A DNA stretch of 64,000 nt. It comes from Nocardia amikacinitolerans NBRC 108937 (GTDB lineage Bacteria > Actinomycetota > Actinomycetes > Mycobacteriales > Mycobacteriaceae). The DNA lies in the NCBI RefSeq assembly GCF_001612615.1, contig NZ_BDAU01000019.1, forward strand, positions 240,937 to 304,936. The letters are read 5' to 3'. The translations under genes and the position numbers were made by a program. This document shows, one piece after another, positions 8,382 through 17,474 of the stretch. The notes beneath the pieces were generated by a model that did not search any database, was not told where the DNA came from, and saw only the letters and a list, made by a program, of their open reading frames with translations. Position 1 is the stretch's first letter; every line of letters begins with the position of its first letter.

Positions 8382-9040
8382 GTGGCCCCGCCTCGGCTCG
8401 CCCACCTCGAGCCGCGTCGGCCCGTTCCCTACCTCGGCTCGCCTCGAGGACAGTCGTCCCGAGCCCTTGCTCGCCCACCCGAGTCGTTTCGGGCCCCCGT
8501 CTCGGCCGGCACAGCCAAAGCCACTTCGCACCGGCGCCCCCTCGAGACGCTCGACCCCGGACACCCAGCTGGGCTCGCACTCAAAGTCGCTGTTCCCTGG
8601 ACGTCTACTTCGGTTTCGTGCCCGAAGCCACTTTCCGCCCGGCCACTCCTCTCGCTCGCTCCCAAAGCTGCTGCCTTCCGAGCCTCATCACGAGCTCGCC
8701 TGTCCAGGCTTCGGGGCTCGGCCTCGGGTTGCCGGCCGGGGCCACTTCGCCCAGGCTCACCCACTTGACGCCGCTTCATCCCCGACGCCCGCCTCGGCTC
8801 GCCCGCGTGACGTCAGTTCTCCCCCGCGCTCGCATTTCGGCTCGCTGATCTCATGCTGCGGCCGGGCTTCGCTTCGAACCAGACGAGCTGGTGTCGCGCG
8901 CTGTTCTGTGGCAGCGCAGTGGGTTTCGCCGGACCACCATCCCAGCGGAGCCCGCATCGTGCGTTGCTCTCCTTCCATTGCCCATCGACGCCGACTGTGC
9001 TCCGGACCACCCGCTGCTCCTCACAGGGTGGTAGCGGCGG
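8382..9040. other. Gene-free stretch with decayed relics of the 45-bp repeat
   Basis: No credible gene. Fragments such as CTCGGCTCGCC, CAGCCAAAGCCACTTCG, CTCAAAGTCGCTG and CCCAAAGCTGCTG recur with increasing divergence to about 8860, so this looks like older, mutated parts of the array at 7857-8381. All frames are open by composition only. A weak promoter for the next gene may lie at its end (TTGTGA at 9042, TAGCAT at 9063, 15-bp spacer). Confidence 0.6.
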
Positions 9041-9107
9041 CTTGTGATAGCGCGGGCCTGGCTAGCATCAATCGTCGTACAGATCGAGGGAACCCCGAGG
9101 ACGCGCG

Positions 9108-10589
9108 TTGACTACAGACCATCTTGACCGCTGGAACGCTCACGAGGCTTCGGCGGAGGCGATGATTCCGATCATTGGACGGTTGTATCGCGAGAAGGGG
9201 GTGACCATCCTCCTGCACAGCCGGTCGCTGGTGAACAAATCGGTGATCAGCATCCTGCGCACGCATCGCTTCGCGCGGCAGATCGAGGGCGAGGAGCTGT
9301 CGATCGAGGAGACCCTTCCGTTCCTCGAAGCGCTCAGCCAGTTGGATCTGGGGCCGTCCAAGATCGACCTCGGCCGACTGGTCATGGCGTACCGCAACGA
9401 CGAGCGTGGACTGTCGATCCCCGAGTTCACGGCCGCGGTGCTGGCCGACATCACCGACGGCAACAAGGCCGAGCCGCAGGGCCCTCGGGACGTGGTCCTC
9501 TACGGCTTCGGCCGGATCGGCCGCCTTGTCGCTCGGCTGCTCATCGAGAAGGTCGGCTCCGGCAACGGACTGAACCTGCGGGCCGTTGTGGTGCGCAAGG
9601 GCGGCGAGGGCGATCTGGCCAAGCGCGCTTCCCTGCTGCGCCGGGATTCGGTGCACGGCAGTTTCAACGGCACGATCAAGGTCGACGCCGAGAACAACAC
9701 GATCATCGCGAACGGCAACGTCATCAAGTTCATCTACAGCGATGACCCGACGACGATCGACTACACCGAGTACGGAATCAACGAAGCGATCCTGATCGAC
9801 AACACCGGCAAGTGGCGCGACCGCAAGGGCCTGTCGCAGCACCTGCGTCCCGGCATCGCGAAGGTCGTCCTGACCGCGCCAGGCAAGGGCGATGTTCCGA
9901 ACATCGTGCACGGCGTCAACCACCGCGGGCTGGATCTGTCGGAGCAGATCGTCTCGTGCGCTTCCTGCACGACCAACGCGATCGTTCCGCCGCTCAAGGC
10001 GATGGACGACGAGTACGGCATCGTCCGCGGTCACGTGGAGACGGTGCACTCGTTCACCAACGACCAGAACCTGCTGGACAACTTCCACAAGGCCGATCGC
10101 CGTGGTCGCTCCGCGCCGTTCAACCTGGTGCTCACCGAGACGGGCGCCGCGTCCGCGGTCGCCAAGGCGATGCCGGACTTCAAGGCCAAGATCACCGGCA
10201 ACTCGATCCGCGTCCCCACGCCGGACGTCTCGGTCGCGATCCTCAACCTGCAGCTCCAGCGGGAGACCACCAGCACCGAGGTGCTCGAGTACCTGCGCCA
10301 GGTGTCGCTGTCCGGACCGCTGAGCCGCAACCTCGACTACACCGCGGCCACCGACGTGGTCTCGAGCGATTTCATCGGCTCGCGCGCCGCGTCGATCGTC
10401 GACGCCAACGCCACCATCGTCGATGGTGACACCGTGATCCTGTACCTCTGGTACGACAACGAATTCGGCTACTCGTGCCAGGTCGTGCGGACCGTGCAGT
10501 ACATCTCGGGCATCGAGTACCCGACGTACCCGCAGCTGAGCGCGGCGGCCAGCGCAGGCGAGGTGCCCGCGCTGGCCGACGCCCGGTAG
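9108..10589 (+). CDS. Glyceraldehyde-3-phosphate dehydrogenase, long GapB-like form
   Basis: 493-aa phosphorylating GAPDH: residues 1-125 form an N-terminal helical extension not present in the 330-aa glycolytic enzyme, followed by the Rossmann domain (YGFGRIGRLVARLL) and the catalytic domain with SCASCTTNAI (nucleophile Cys near 287) and WYDNEFGYS. Long actinobacterial GAPDHs of about 480 aa include Corynebacterium GapB, associated with gluconeogenesis; coenzyme preference cannot be read here. The start is TTG at 9108 with GAGG 8 nt upstream. The gene stands alone and is closed by a strong terminator. A second, ordinary gap gene is expected elsewhere in the genome. Confidence 0.92.
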   Translation: MTTDHLDRWNAHEASAEAMIPIIGRLYREKGVTILLHSRSLVNKSVISILRTHRFARQIEGEELSIEETLPFLEALSQLDLGPSKIDLGRLVMAYRNDERGLSIPEFTAAVLADITDGNKAEPQGPRDVVLYGFGRIGRLVARLLIEKVGSGNGLNLRAVVVRKGGEGDLAKRASLLRRDSVHGSFNGTIKVDAENNTIIANGNVIKFIYSDDPTTIDYTEYGINEAILIDNTGKWRDRKGLSQHLRPGIAKVVLTAPGKGDVPNIVHGVNHRGLDLSEQIVSCASCTTNAIVPPLKAMDDEYGIVRGHVETVHSFTNDQNLLDNFHKADRRGRSAPFNLVLTETGAASAVAKAMPDFKAKITGNSIRVPTPDVSVAILNLQLQRETTSTEVLEYLRQVSLSGPLSRNLDYTAATDVVSSDFIGSRAASIVDANATIVDGDTVILYLWYDNEFGYSCQVVRTVQYISGIEYPTYPQLSAAASAGEVPALADAR

Positions 10590-10612
10590 ACCCGGGGACA
10601 ACCGAATACCGA

Positions 10613-10643
10613 GAGACCGTGCCAGTGAATCTGGCACGGTCTC
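10613..10643 (+). terminator. Rho-independent terminator of the GAPDH gene
   Basis: Perfect 13-bp stem GAGACCGTGCCAG / CTGGCACGGTCTC with loop TGAAT, 23 nt after the stop codon, followed by CGTGTTTTCTCC. Confidence 0.88.
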
Positions 10644-10708
10644 CGTGTTTTCTCCCCGGATACATCCTGGTCACGCTGTGAAATTGGCATCGTTCGGCAA
10701 TCTTGAAC

Positions 10709-10738
10709 TTGAAATTTAGGCAACCCGAAACTTATCAT
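10709..10738 (+). promoter_or_regulatory. Leaderless promoter overlapped by DtxR/MntR-like operator
   Basis: TTGAAA (10709-10714) and TATCAT (10733-10738) are separated by 18 bp and would start transcription at about the GTG at 10746, so the mRNA would be leaderless; no Shine-Dalgarno is present. The 16-bp imperfect palindrome at 10715-10730 has the form TTTnGGnnnnCCnAAA and fills the spacer exactly. It resembles DtxR-family metal-repressor sites (TTAGG...CCTAA). Repression by Mn- or Fe-bound regulator is an inference. Confidence 0.55.
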
Positions 10739-10745
10739 TCGGCTT

Positions 10746-11687
10746 GTGAAGGTCTGGCTCCATCCGTTGTTCCGCACGACTGCTCGCGTGTTCGCCGCTC
10801 TGCTCGGCACCGTCGCGATGACCGCGACGCTCGCCGCCTGTGGCGAGTCCGCGAATCGGAACGAAAAGCCGGTGGTGCTCACCACATTCACCGTGCTCGC
10901 CGACATCGCGCGCCAAGTCGCGGGTGAGCATCTGACCGTCGAATCGATTACCAAGCCGGGCGCGGAGATTCACGGCTACGAGCCGACCCCCGGCGACGTC
11001 CGCCGCGCCTCGACCGCCGATCTCATCGTCGACAACGGCATGAACCTCGAGGCGTGGTTCGCGCAGTTCGTCGAGGACGTCGACGTGAAGCACGTGGTCG
11101 TCACCGAGGGCGTGACGCCGATGTCGATCACCGAGGACGCGTATCAGGGCAAGCCGAACCCGCACGCGTGGATGTCTCCGCTGAACGTGAAGATCTACGT
11201 GGACAACATGATTCGCGCCTTCAGCGAACTAGCTCCCGACCATGCCGCCGACTTCCGCGCCGCCGGCGCCGCCTACCAGGCCGAGTTGCAGAAGATCCAC
11301 GACGAACTGGTGAGCACCCTCGCCACGCTGCCGCCCAACGAGCGCGCACTGGTGACCTGCGAGGGCGCGTTCTCCTATCTGGCTCGCGACGCCGGGCTCA
11401 CCGAGAAGTACATCTGGGCGGTCAATGCCGAACAGCAGGCGACACCGCAGCAGATCACCTCGGCGATCGATTTCGTCCGCGCGAACCGGGTGCCCGCCGT
11501 GTTCTGCGAATCGACGGTGTCCGACGCACCCATGCAACGCGTGGTCGAGGCGAGCGGCGCGCGGTTCGGCGGTGTGCTCTACGTCGACTCGCTGTCCGAG
11601 GCCGACGGCCCGGTGCCCACGTACCTGGATCTGATCCGGCACGACGTCAAGACCATCACCGCGGCGCTGACTGGAGCTCGGCCATGA
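10746..11687 (+). CDS. Mn/Fe-type ABC importer substrate-binding lipoprotein
   Basis: Cluster A-I metal-binding protein (ZnuA/PsaA/SitA family), 313 aa, lipid-anchored on the outer face of the membrane: signal peptide ending in the lipobox LAAC near residue 32. Expected metal ligands are visible: His in EIHGYEPTPGD, His in NPHAWMSP, Glu in FCESTVSD and Asp in YVDSLSE. A His-His-Glu-Asp set is typical of the Mn/Fe members; Zn members usually have a third His and a His-rich loop, which is missing here. The GTG start at 10746 follows a putative leaderless promoter. It overlaps the ATPase gene by 4 nt, so the three importer genes form one operon. Confidence 0.9.
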   Translation: MKVWLHPLFRTTARVFAALLGTVAMTATLAACGESANRNEKPVVLTTFTVLADIARQVAGEHLTVESITKPGAEIHGYEPTPGDVRRASTADLIVDNGMNLEAWFAQFVEDVDVKHVVVTEGVTPMSITEDAYQGKPNPHAWMSPLNVKIYVDNMIRAFSELAPDHAADFRAAGAAYQAELQKIHDELVSTLATLPPNERALVTCEGAFSYLARDAGLTEKYIWAVNAEQQATPQQITSAIDFVRANRVPAVFCESTVSDAPMQRVVEASGARFGGVLYVDSLSEADGPVPTYLDLIRHDVKTITAALTGARP

Positions 11688-12433
11688 CACCCAGCATCGA
11701 AATCCGTGACGTCACAGTGCATTACGGCGATGTGCTCGCGCTCGACGGCGTCGATCTGACCTTGCGTTCCGGGCGGGTGTGCGGACTCGTCGGCATGAAC
11801 GGCTCCGGCAAGTCGACGCTGTTCAAGACGATCATGGGCCTGGTGCGACCCGATCGCGGCACGGTACGCATCGGCGGGACCGACCCCGCGGACGCGCGTC
11901 GCGCCGGATCGCTCGGCTATGTGCCGCAGAGCGAGGCGGTCGACTGGAGTTTCCCGCTGTCGGTGCGCGATGTCGTGATGACCGGACGCTACGGCCACAT
12001 GGGTTTCACCCGCCGCCCCCGGCGCGCGGACCGGGAAGCCGTGGCACACGCCCTGGAACGAGTGGAACTGACCGATCTCGCCGACCGTCAGATCGGGCAA
12101 CTGTCCGGCGGCCAGCGCAAACGCGCCTTCGTGGCGCGCGGAATCGCCCAGGGCGCAACGATTCTGCTGCTCGACGAACCGTTCGCCGGAGTGGACAAGC
12201 GCTCCGAGGCCACCATCACCACGCTGCTTCGGGAACTCGCGGCCGACGGCGCAACCATCCTGATCTCCACCCACGACCTGCACGCGCTGCCCGACCTCGC
12301 CGACGAATCGGTGCTGCTCATGCGAAAGGTGCTGGCGCACGGCGAGACTCGCGAGGTACTTCGCCCCGAGAAGCTGGCGCTCGCCTTCGGACTCGATGTG
12401 CTGGAACGCGATTCACTACCGAAGGCGGGCTGA
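11684..12433 (+). CDS. Metal ABC importer ATPase
   Basis: 249-aa ATP-binding subunit. Walker A GMNGSGKST, signature LSGGQRKRAF, Walker B ILLLDEPF and the switch His in STHDL are all intact, so it should be active. It energises import of the metal bound by the upstream lipoprotein. ATGA overlap with the preceding stop and one base between its stop and the permease start indicate translational coupling. Confidence 0.93.
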   Translation: MTPSIEIRDVTVHYGDVLALDGVDLTLRSGRVCGLVGMNGSGKSTLFKTIMGLVRPDRGTVRIGGTDPADARRAGSLGYVPQSEAVDWSFPLSVRDVVMTGRYGHMGFTRRPRRADREAVAHALERVELTDLADRQIGQLSGGQRKRAFVARGIAQGATILLLDEPFAGVDKRSEATITTLLRELAADGATILISTHDLHALPDLADESVLLMRKVLAHGETREVLRPEKLALAFGLDVLERDSLPKAG

Positions 12434-12434
12434 C

Positions 12435-13304
12435 ATGTCGCTCGTGGAGTTCTTCGTCGACCCGCTGCGCTACGAGTTCATGGTCCGGGCGCTGGCCACC
12501 ACCCTGGTCACCGCCGTCGTGTGCGCGACGCTGTCGTGCTGGCTGGTGCTGATCGGGTGGTCCCTGATGGGTGACGCGGTGTCGCACGCGGTGCTGCCCG
12601 GTGTCGTTCTGGCCTATATCGTCGGCGCGCCGTTCGCGGTCGGCGCGGTCGTCTTCGGTTTCCTCGCCGTCGCGCTCATCGGCGTCGTGCGAAATACCAG
12701 CCGGGTGAAGGAAGACGCGGCGATCGGCATCGTCTTCACCACCCTGTTCGCCTTCGGGCTCGTCCTGGTCTCGATAACGCCGAGCCAAACCGACCTCAAC
12801 CACATCATCTTCGGCAACCTGCTCGGCGTGAGCCGCGAGGAGCTCGTCCAGATCGTCATCCTCGGCGTCATCGTGCTCGCCGCACTCGTCCTGAAGCGAC
12901 GCGACTTCACCCTCTACGCCTTCGACAGCACCCACGCCCACGCCATCGGCCTGCGCCCACGCCTGCTCGGCGCCGCGCTGCTGGCGCTGCTCGCGCTGAC
13001 CGCGGTCCTCGCGCTCCAAGCGGTCGGAGTCATCCTGGTGGTCGCGATGCTGATCATTCCGGGAGCCACCGCGTATCTGCTCACCGATCGCTTCGGTCGC
13101 ATGCTGGTGATCGCTCCCACGGTGTCGGCCCTGTGTTCGGTGATCGGGCTGTACGTCAGCTATCACCTGGACACCGCGCCCGGCGGCATGGTTGTCGTGG
13201 TGCAGGGCGTCGCGTTCACGCTGGCGTACCTGTTCGCGCCGCGGCAAGGGATCATCGGTCGCCGGATCGCCGCGGCTCGTCGGCGCTCCGCGGTCGCGGC
13301 CTGA
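12435..13304 (+). CDS. Metal ABC importer permease
   Basis: 289-aa polytopic membrane protein of the ABC-3 family (ZnuB/MntB/SitC) with about eight hydrophobic segments. Family landmarks include SLMGDAVSHAVLPGVVLAY near residue 50 and the VGVILVVAMLIIPGATAYLL segment. ATG at 12435 is chosen over an open frame to 12396 because the earlier residues overlap the ATPase and are not family-like. Last gene of the importer operon; the 262 nt behind it hold no gene and show only an imperfect direct repeat of CACGGACCGAGG at 13363 and 13400. Confidence 0.92.
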   Translation: MSLVEFFVDPLRYEFMVRALATTLVTAVVCATLSCWLVLIGWSLMGDAVSHAVLPGVVLAYIVGAPFAVGAVVFGFLAVALIGVVRNTSRVKEDAAIGIVFTTLFAFGLVLVSITPSQTDLNHIIFGNLLGVSREELVQIVILGVIVLAALVLKRRDFTLYAFDSTHAHAIGLRPRLLGAALLALLALTAVLALQAVGVILVVAMLIIPGATAYLLTDRFGRMLVIAPTVSALCSVIGLYVSYHLDTAPGGMVVVVQGVAFTLAYLFAPRQGIIGRRIAAARRRSAVAA

Positions 13305-13566
13305 AGCACCCGCTGTCCGATCAGCGCCGACGGACGCCGCGGCCCGAGTCAACTGCCGTGGCCACGGACCGAGGGCGCGGCCTCGACCAGGGCCGCCGAC
13401 ACGGACCGAGGACACGGCCTGGGTCGCATCCGCTACCAGGCGGACACCGATCGGTTCAGCGGCAATGAGACGGCGCACCACAGTCGAGCCCTCGACCCGC
13501 GCCGCGCCGACGCCCCGCTGTCGCGCGACGACCGAATCTCCGCCGCTCCACAACTAAACTGAGCAG

Positions 13567-14310
13567 GTGGACGCACCCACCGCGCAGCGGGAGTTCTCCG
13601 CGTACGGGCTGTCGCATTGGATCGTGCTCGCCGTGTTCGCGGTGGGCGCGGTGCTGGTCGTCGTGCTCGGGCGCACGCAAACCCCTTCCGCCGCACGCCG
13701 TTTCAGCCACATGTTCGGCGCGGTGACGTTGGGGACGTATCTGGCGATCTACCTCTCCACGCTGTTTCCGCCCACCCTCGGCCGCTCGGTTCCCCTACGC
13801 CTGACCGATCTCGCCACGATCGTCGCCGGCTACGCGCTCCTGACCCACCAACGCTGGGCGTACGCACTGACCTACTACTGGTGCCTCACCCTCAGCACCC
13901 AGGCGCTCATCTCACCGGCGCTGGAAAGCCCCGAGTTCCCGCACTACGAGTTCCTCGCCTTCTGGGCGATCCACCTGGCCGTTGTCTGGGCCGCGATCTA
14001 CCTGACCTGGGGCATCGGAATGCACCCGACCTGGCGCAGCTACTGGTTCGCCGTTGCGGTCACCGTCGTGTGGGTCGCGGTCACCTTCGTCTTCAACACC
14101 TTCGCCGACACCAACTACGGCTTCGTCAACCGCAAGCCGTCGACCCCGTCCCTACTCGACGTGCTCGGCCCTTGGCCGTGGTACTGGGGAACAGTGGCCA
14201 TCATCCTGCTCATCGTGTGGGCTTTGATGACGTGGCCGTGGGTCCGATCCGCGGCGGCGTCGAGGTTGCCCGCTCAGCCGACGACCTCGCCACACACCGA
14301 ACATGGCTGA
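13567..14310 (+). CDS. YwaF/TIGR02206-type integral membrane protein
   Basis: 247-aa protein with about six to seven membrane helices, starting FSAYGLSHWIVLAVFAVG. The Ser-His-Trp element near the first helix, the conserved PLRLTDLATIVAGYALL and the NTFADTNYGFVNRKP loop before the last helix are typical of the TIGR02206 (YwaF) family, whose function is unknown. GTG at 13567 is preceded by TAAACT at 13555-13560, a good -10 box, so the mRNA is probably leaderless. It is monocistronic; the next gene is on the other strand. Confidence 0.82.
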   Translation: MDAPTAQREFSAYGLSHWIVLAVFAVGAVLVVVLGRTQTPSAARRFSHMFGAVTLGTYLAIYLSTLFPPTLGRSVPLRLTDLATIVAGYALLTHQRWAYALTYYWCLTLSTQALISPALESPEFPHYEFLAFWAIHLAVVWAAIYLTWGIGMHPTWRSYWFAVAVTVVWVAVTFVFNTFADTNYGFVNRKPSTPSLLDVLGPWPWYWGTVAIILLIVWALMTWPWVRSAAASRLPAQPTTSPHTEHG

Positions 14311-14410
14311 TTCGCCGGACAAACCTGCTCCGCGTCGCGCGACCACCTGATCTGGGCGCCGAACCAAGCGATAGCGCCCGCGAGGAGTCGACGTTGCCAG
14401 GGGGCCGAGT

Positions 14411-16036
14411 TCAGGTGAGGTTGTGCCGGTAGGCGAACGCGGCCGCGGCGGTGCGTGAGGTGACATCGAGTTTGGTGAAGATGTTGGACAGGTGCCTGGC
14501 CACCGTTTTCTCGCTGAGCACCAGTGCCGCGGCGATCTGCGGGTTGGTGCGTCCGGCGGCGACCAGGCGCAGCACCTCGATCTCGCGAACTGTCAGCCCG
14601 GCGGGCGCCGAAGGTCCCAGCAGGGTAGACGCCTCGCGTTCGGCGGGAGCGGCGCCGAGCTCCGCGAAAACGTGGCGCGCGGCGCCGAACTCCGTACACG
14701 CCGACTCCTCGTCACCGAGTCCGCGCAAGGCCCGGCCGAGGTCGACCCGGCATCGCGCCGTCTCGTAGGGCGCGCCGATATCGGCCCACAGCCGTGCCGC
14801 CTGCCGCAGCTCGGGAACCGCGGTAACGTGATCGCCGCGCGCCATCGCGACGCAGCCCGCCGCCCGGGCGGCCATCGCCCGCAGTGCGGCGCAGCCGAAT
14901 CTCGCGGCGATATCGGCCAATTCGGCGCTCAGTTTCGCGGCTTCCTCCGGCGCGTCCGACGCGAGCAGGACATCGATCGCCGCGGGAAGCACCCGAGAAC
15001 GGTGCACCGGATCGGGCGCCTCGGCGACCAGCCGCCGCACCGCGGCCAACGCGGCGGCGAGCCGTCCACGGGCCGCCCAAAGCAGGGCCAACCCCGGCTG
15101 CGGGTCATGACCGTAACCGACGGCCTCGGCGTAGGCGTCGCCTGCCTCGGCGAGGGCGCCGCGAATGCGCAGCACGTCGCCACGCTCCGCCAGCGCCAGG
15201 CCCGCCGGCGCCGTCGTCTCCGCCGCGAGGTAGCGGCGGACCGCGAGCCCGAACTCCTCCAGCGCGGCGTCGTAGGCTCCGTGCATACGCATCAACTGCC
15301 CCCGGTGCACGGCACACTGGCCGGTGAACAGCACGAGACCGGGCTGATCGGCGCACCACGTCGTCAACGCCAGAGTCCACTGTTCCGCGCGGACGAAATC
15401 GGAGATCTCCTGGCACGCCTCGATCATCGAACAGTAGACGTGTCCGGCGAACAGCGTCGAAACCCCGCCCGCCGCTACGCATACCATCGCCTCGTCCAGC
15501 AGCGCGAGGCCGTCGCGCACCCGGTCGGCGTAGATCGCGAGTCTGCCTTGGGAAGACAAGCCCATCGCGATGAGGTCCGGTGCGTCGAATCCGCGGCCGT
15601 AGTCGGCGATGCGGTCGGCGCATTCGGCCGCGTCGGCGAACTCGCCCGCGAACAGGTGTCGCAGCATCACCGAGACCAGAACGTAGCCGCGTTCCACGAC
15701 ATCGCCGGGCACATCGTCCAGCAACCGCTGTGCTCGGGCCACCCAGCCGCTGCCGACCGCGGATTCGCCGGTGGTCAGCAAAGTCTGAGCCAGCCAGAAC
15801 GCGCAGCGCACGGCGGCCAGCGGGTCGCCCTCGTCCAGGTGCACCTGGTAGGCGCGCTGCATGGCCTGGATGCTGTCGTTGGTCCGCCCGGTCAGATAGG
15901 CGACGGTGGCGAGCCGGGCGAAATCATCGCCGCGGAACGCGTCCGCATCCGAATCGGACAGCGTCTCGAAGGCCGCCACCCATTCTCGTCGCTCGTACGC
16001 CTCCCGAGCCCGCAGCAAGCTGTCGACCACGCCCAT
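14411..16036 (-). CDS. LuxR-type regulator with TPR-like sensor region
   Basis: 541-aa regulator. The first 470 residues are helical repeats resembling TPRs (pairs such as ARLATVAYLTGRTNDSIQAM), with no ATPase P-loop and no receiver domain. The C-terminal 65 residues are a LuxR/NarL-type helix-turn-helix: LTVREIEVLRLVAAGRTNPQ, then SEKTVARHLSNIFTKL. It resembles the C-terminal half of large MalT-like regulators without their NTPase part. It is 129 nt downstream of the flavin monooxygenase gene on the same strand, so it may regulate or be co-expressed with it; no operator was identified. Confidence 0.85.
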   Translation of the reverse strand: MGVVDSLLRAREAYERREWVAAFETLSDSDADAFRGDDFARLATVAYLTGRTNDSIQAMQRAYQVHLDEGDPLAAVRCAFWLAQTLLTTGESAVGSGWVARAQRLLDDVPGDVVERGYVLVSVMLRHLFAGEFADAAECADRIADYGRGFDAPDLIAMGLSSQGRLAIYADRVRDGLALLDEAMVCVAAGGVSTLFAGHVYCSMIEACQEISDFVRAEQWTLALTTWCADQPGLVLFTGQCAVHRGQLMRMHGAYDAALEEFGLAVRRYLAAETTAPAGLALAERGDVLRIRGALAEAGDAYAEAVGYGHDPQPGLALLWAARGRLAAALAAVRRLVAEAPDPVHRSRVLPAAIDVLLASDAPEEAAKLSAELADIAARFGCAALRAMAARAAGCVAMARGDHVTAVPELRQAARLWADIGAPYETARCRVDLGRALRGLGDEESACTEFGAARHVFAELGAAPAEREASTLLGPSAPAGLTVREIEVLRLVAAGRTNPQIAAALVLSEKTVARHLSNIFTKLDVTSRTAAAAFAYRHNLT

Positions 16037-16165
16037 CGCACATCACCTGCTACGGAGGATACGCGCTGGTGGGCGATCCGACTCGCGGGACGGACCGTCC
16101 GGGAGCAGAGCGGCGGCCCGGACCCGATCCATCCAGGTGGACGGGCGGCACCTGACCCACAACAG

Positions 16166-17275
16166 TCAAGCGGCCGCGCCGACCAACGGCGCATCTTTCG
16201 CCCGCGCCACGATCTGGCGCGCGATGTACTCGGCGTCGCGGCCGACGCCGGGAAGGAGCATCGAGGTGAAGGCGTACTGGAAGCTCAGCCCGCAAAAGAA
16301 CAGTCCGGGCGCATCGTCGACCACGCCCCGATACTCCTTCGGCCAGCCGTCCGCGCCGATGCCCGGCACCTCCATCCAATCGAAAGCCTGACGGAATCCC
16401 GTGGCCCACACGATGTTCCGCACATCGAGCACGGTGCCGTCGGCGAGTTCCGGACGGCCGCCGCGCACCCCTTGCACGCGCTGGGTGGTCCGCTGGACAC
16501 CGCGCTCGGCGAGATCGGAGCGCTTGACCCGTAGCATCGGTCCGCCGTGATGGCGCACCTCCGGCATCTGCTTCCGGCCGATCGGCGTCCGCCTGGTGAC
16601 CACATGCCGCCACAGGAACACCAAGATCGGCAGCCCGAACCTGATCGCGCGGGAGTTCCAGCGCAGCGGAATCTGACCGCAGTCCCGGCCGCACAGGATC
16701 GTCGGGTGGGTGGCGGCGAGTTCATAGGCGATGTCGGTGCCCGAATGCGATGCGCCGACCACCAGCACCGGTCCGCTGCTCAGCTGGCTCGGGCGACGGT
16801 ATTCGCTCGAATGCAGTTGAGTGATCGAAGGATCCATCGCGGCGGCGAACTCCGGCACATTGGGCGTGCGCCCGAAGGTTCCCGTCGCGACGACGACGTT
16901 GTCGCAGCCGATGACGTCGGCACCGAGGTGCGCGAGGTAGCCGCCGCCCTCGCGGGCGGACAACCGGTCGACGCCTGTGTTCATCCGCACCGGCAGATCC
17001 CAGTGCAGGGCGTACTGCTCGAGATAGGCGGCCACATCGTCCTTGCCCGGATAACCCCAGCCGTCGGCCGCGGGAAACGGGAGCCCGGGTAGACCGTTGT
17101 ATTTCGCCGGGGTGTAGAGCCGCAGGGAGTCGTAGTGTCGCCGCCAGTTGTCCCCGATGCGCTCGTTGCGGTCGACGATGAGGAACGGCCGTCCCGCCCG
17201 CCGCAACGCGCTACCCGTCGACAACCCCGCCTGCCCGGCCCCGATGATGAGCGTCTCGATGTGCTGGATGGTCAT
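16166..17275 (-). CDS. Flavin-dependent monooxygenase/oxidoreductase
   Basis: 369-aa two-dinucleotide-binding flavoprotein of the FMO/CzcO-like family. The FAD motif GAGQAG lies at residues 12-17; the central NADPH-binding region has VVVGASHSGTD-type sequence (VLVVGASHSGTDIA) and the ATGF motif in VWATGFRQAFDW precedes the C-terminal FAD segment. Probable substrate is a small lipophilic molecule, not identifiable here. ATG at 17275 has GGAGG 5 nt upstream. The next gene downstream is a LuxR regulator. The 199 nt upstream carry no gene. Confidence 0.88.
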   Translation of the reverse strand: MTIQHIETLIIGAGQAGLSTGSALRRAGRPFLIVDRNERIGDNWRRHYDSLRLYTPAKYNGLPGLPFPAADGWGYPGKDDVAAYLEQYALHWDLPVRMNTGVDRLSAREGGGYLAHLGADVIGCDNVVVATGTFGRTPNVPEFAAAMDPSITQLHSSEYRRPSQLSSGPVLVVGASHSGTDIAYELAATHPTILCGRDCGQIPLRWNSRAIRFGLPILVFLWRHVVTRRTPIGRKQMPEVRHHGGPMLRVKRSDLAERGVQRTTQRVQGVRGGRPELADGTVLDVRNIVWATGFRQAFDWMEVPGIGADGWPKEYRGVVDDAPGLFFCGLSFQYAFTSMLLPGVGRDAEYIARQIVARAKDAPLVGAAA

Positions 17276-17474
17276 GTCGTCCTCCTGACCCGATGGTTAC
17301 CAGGATTCCGACGCTAGGCGGCCGCCGCGTGACGTCGCATCGGGCGAACTGCCCATGTGGCGAATGCGCATACTGGGTCGATTCGCGTACCGCTGAAGAT
17401 CGACCGCCATTCGATGTGGCCTGCATGCGTACGTCGATCGACATGACCATGTCGCCGAGGAGTCCGCCCGCGGC

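Noticed and set aside
7705..9111. Long open frames (up to 468 codons) through the 45-bp repeats on both strands
   Set aside because: Open by composition in several frames at once; repeat steps of 44 and 46 bp break any single frame, and no ribosome site or homology is visible.
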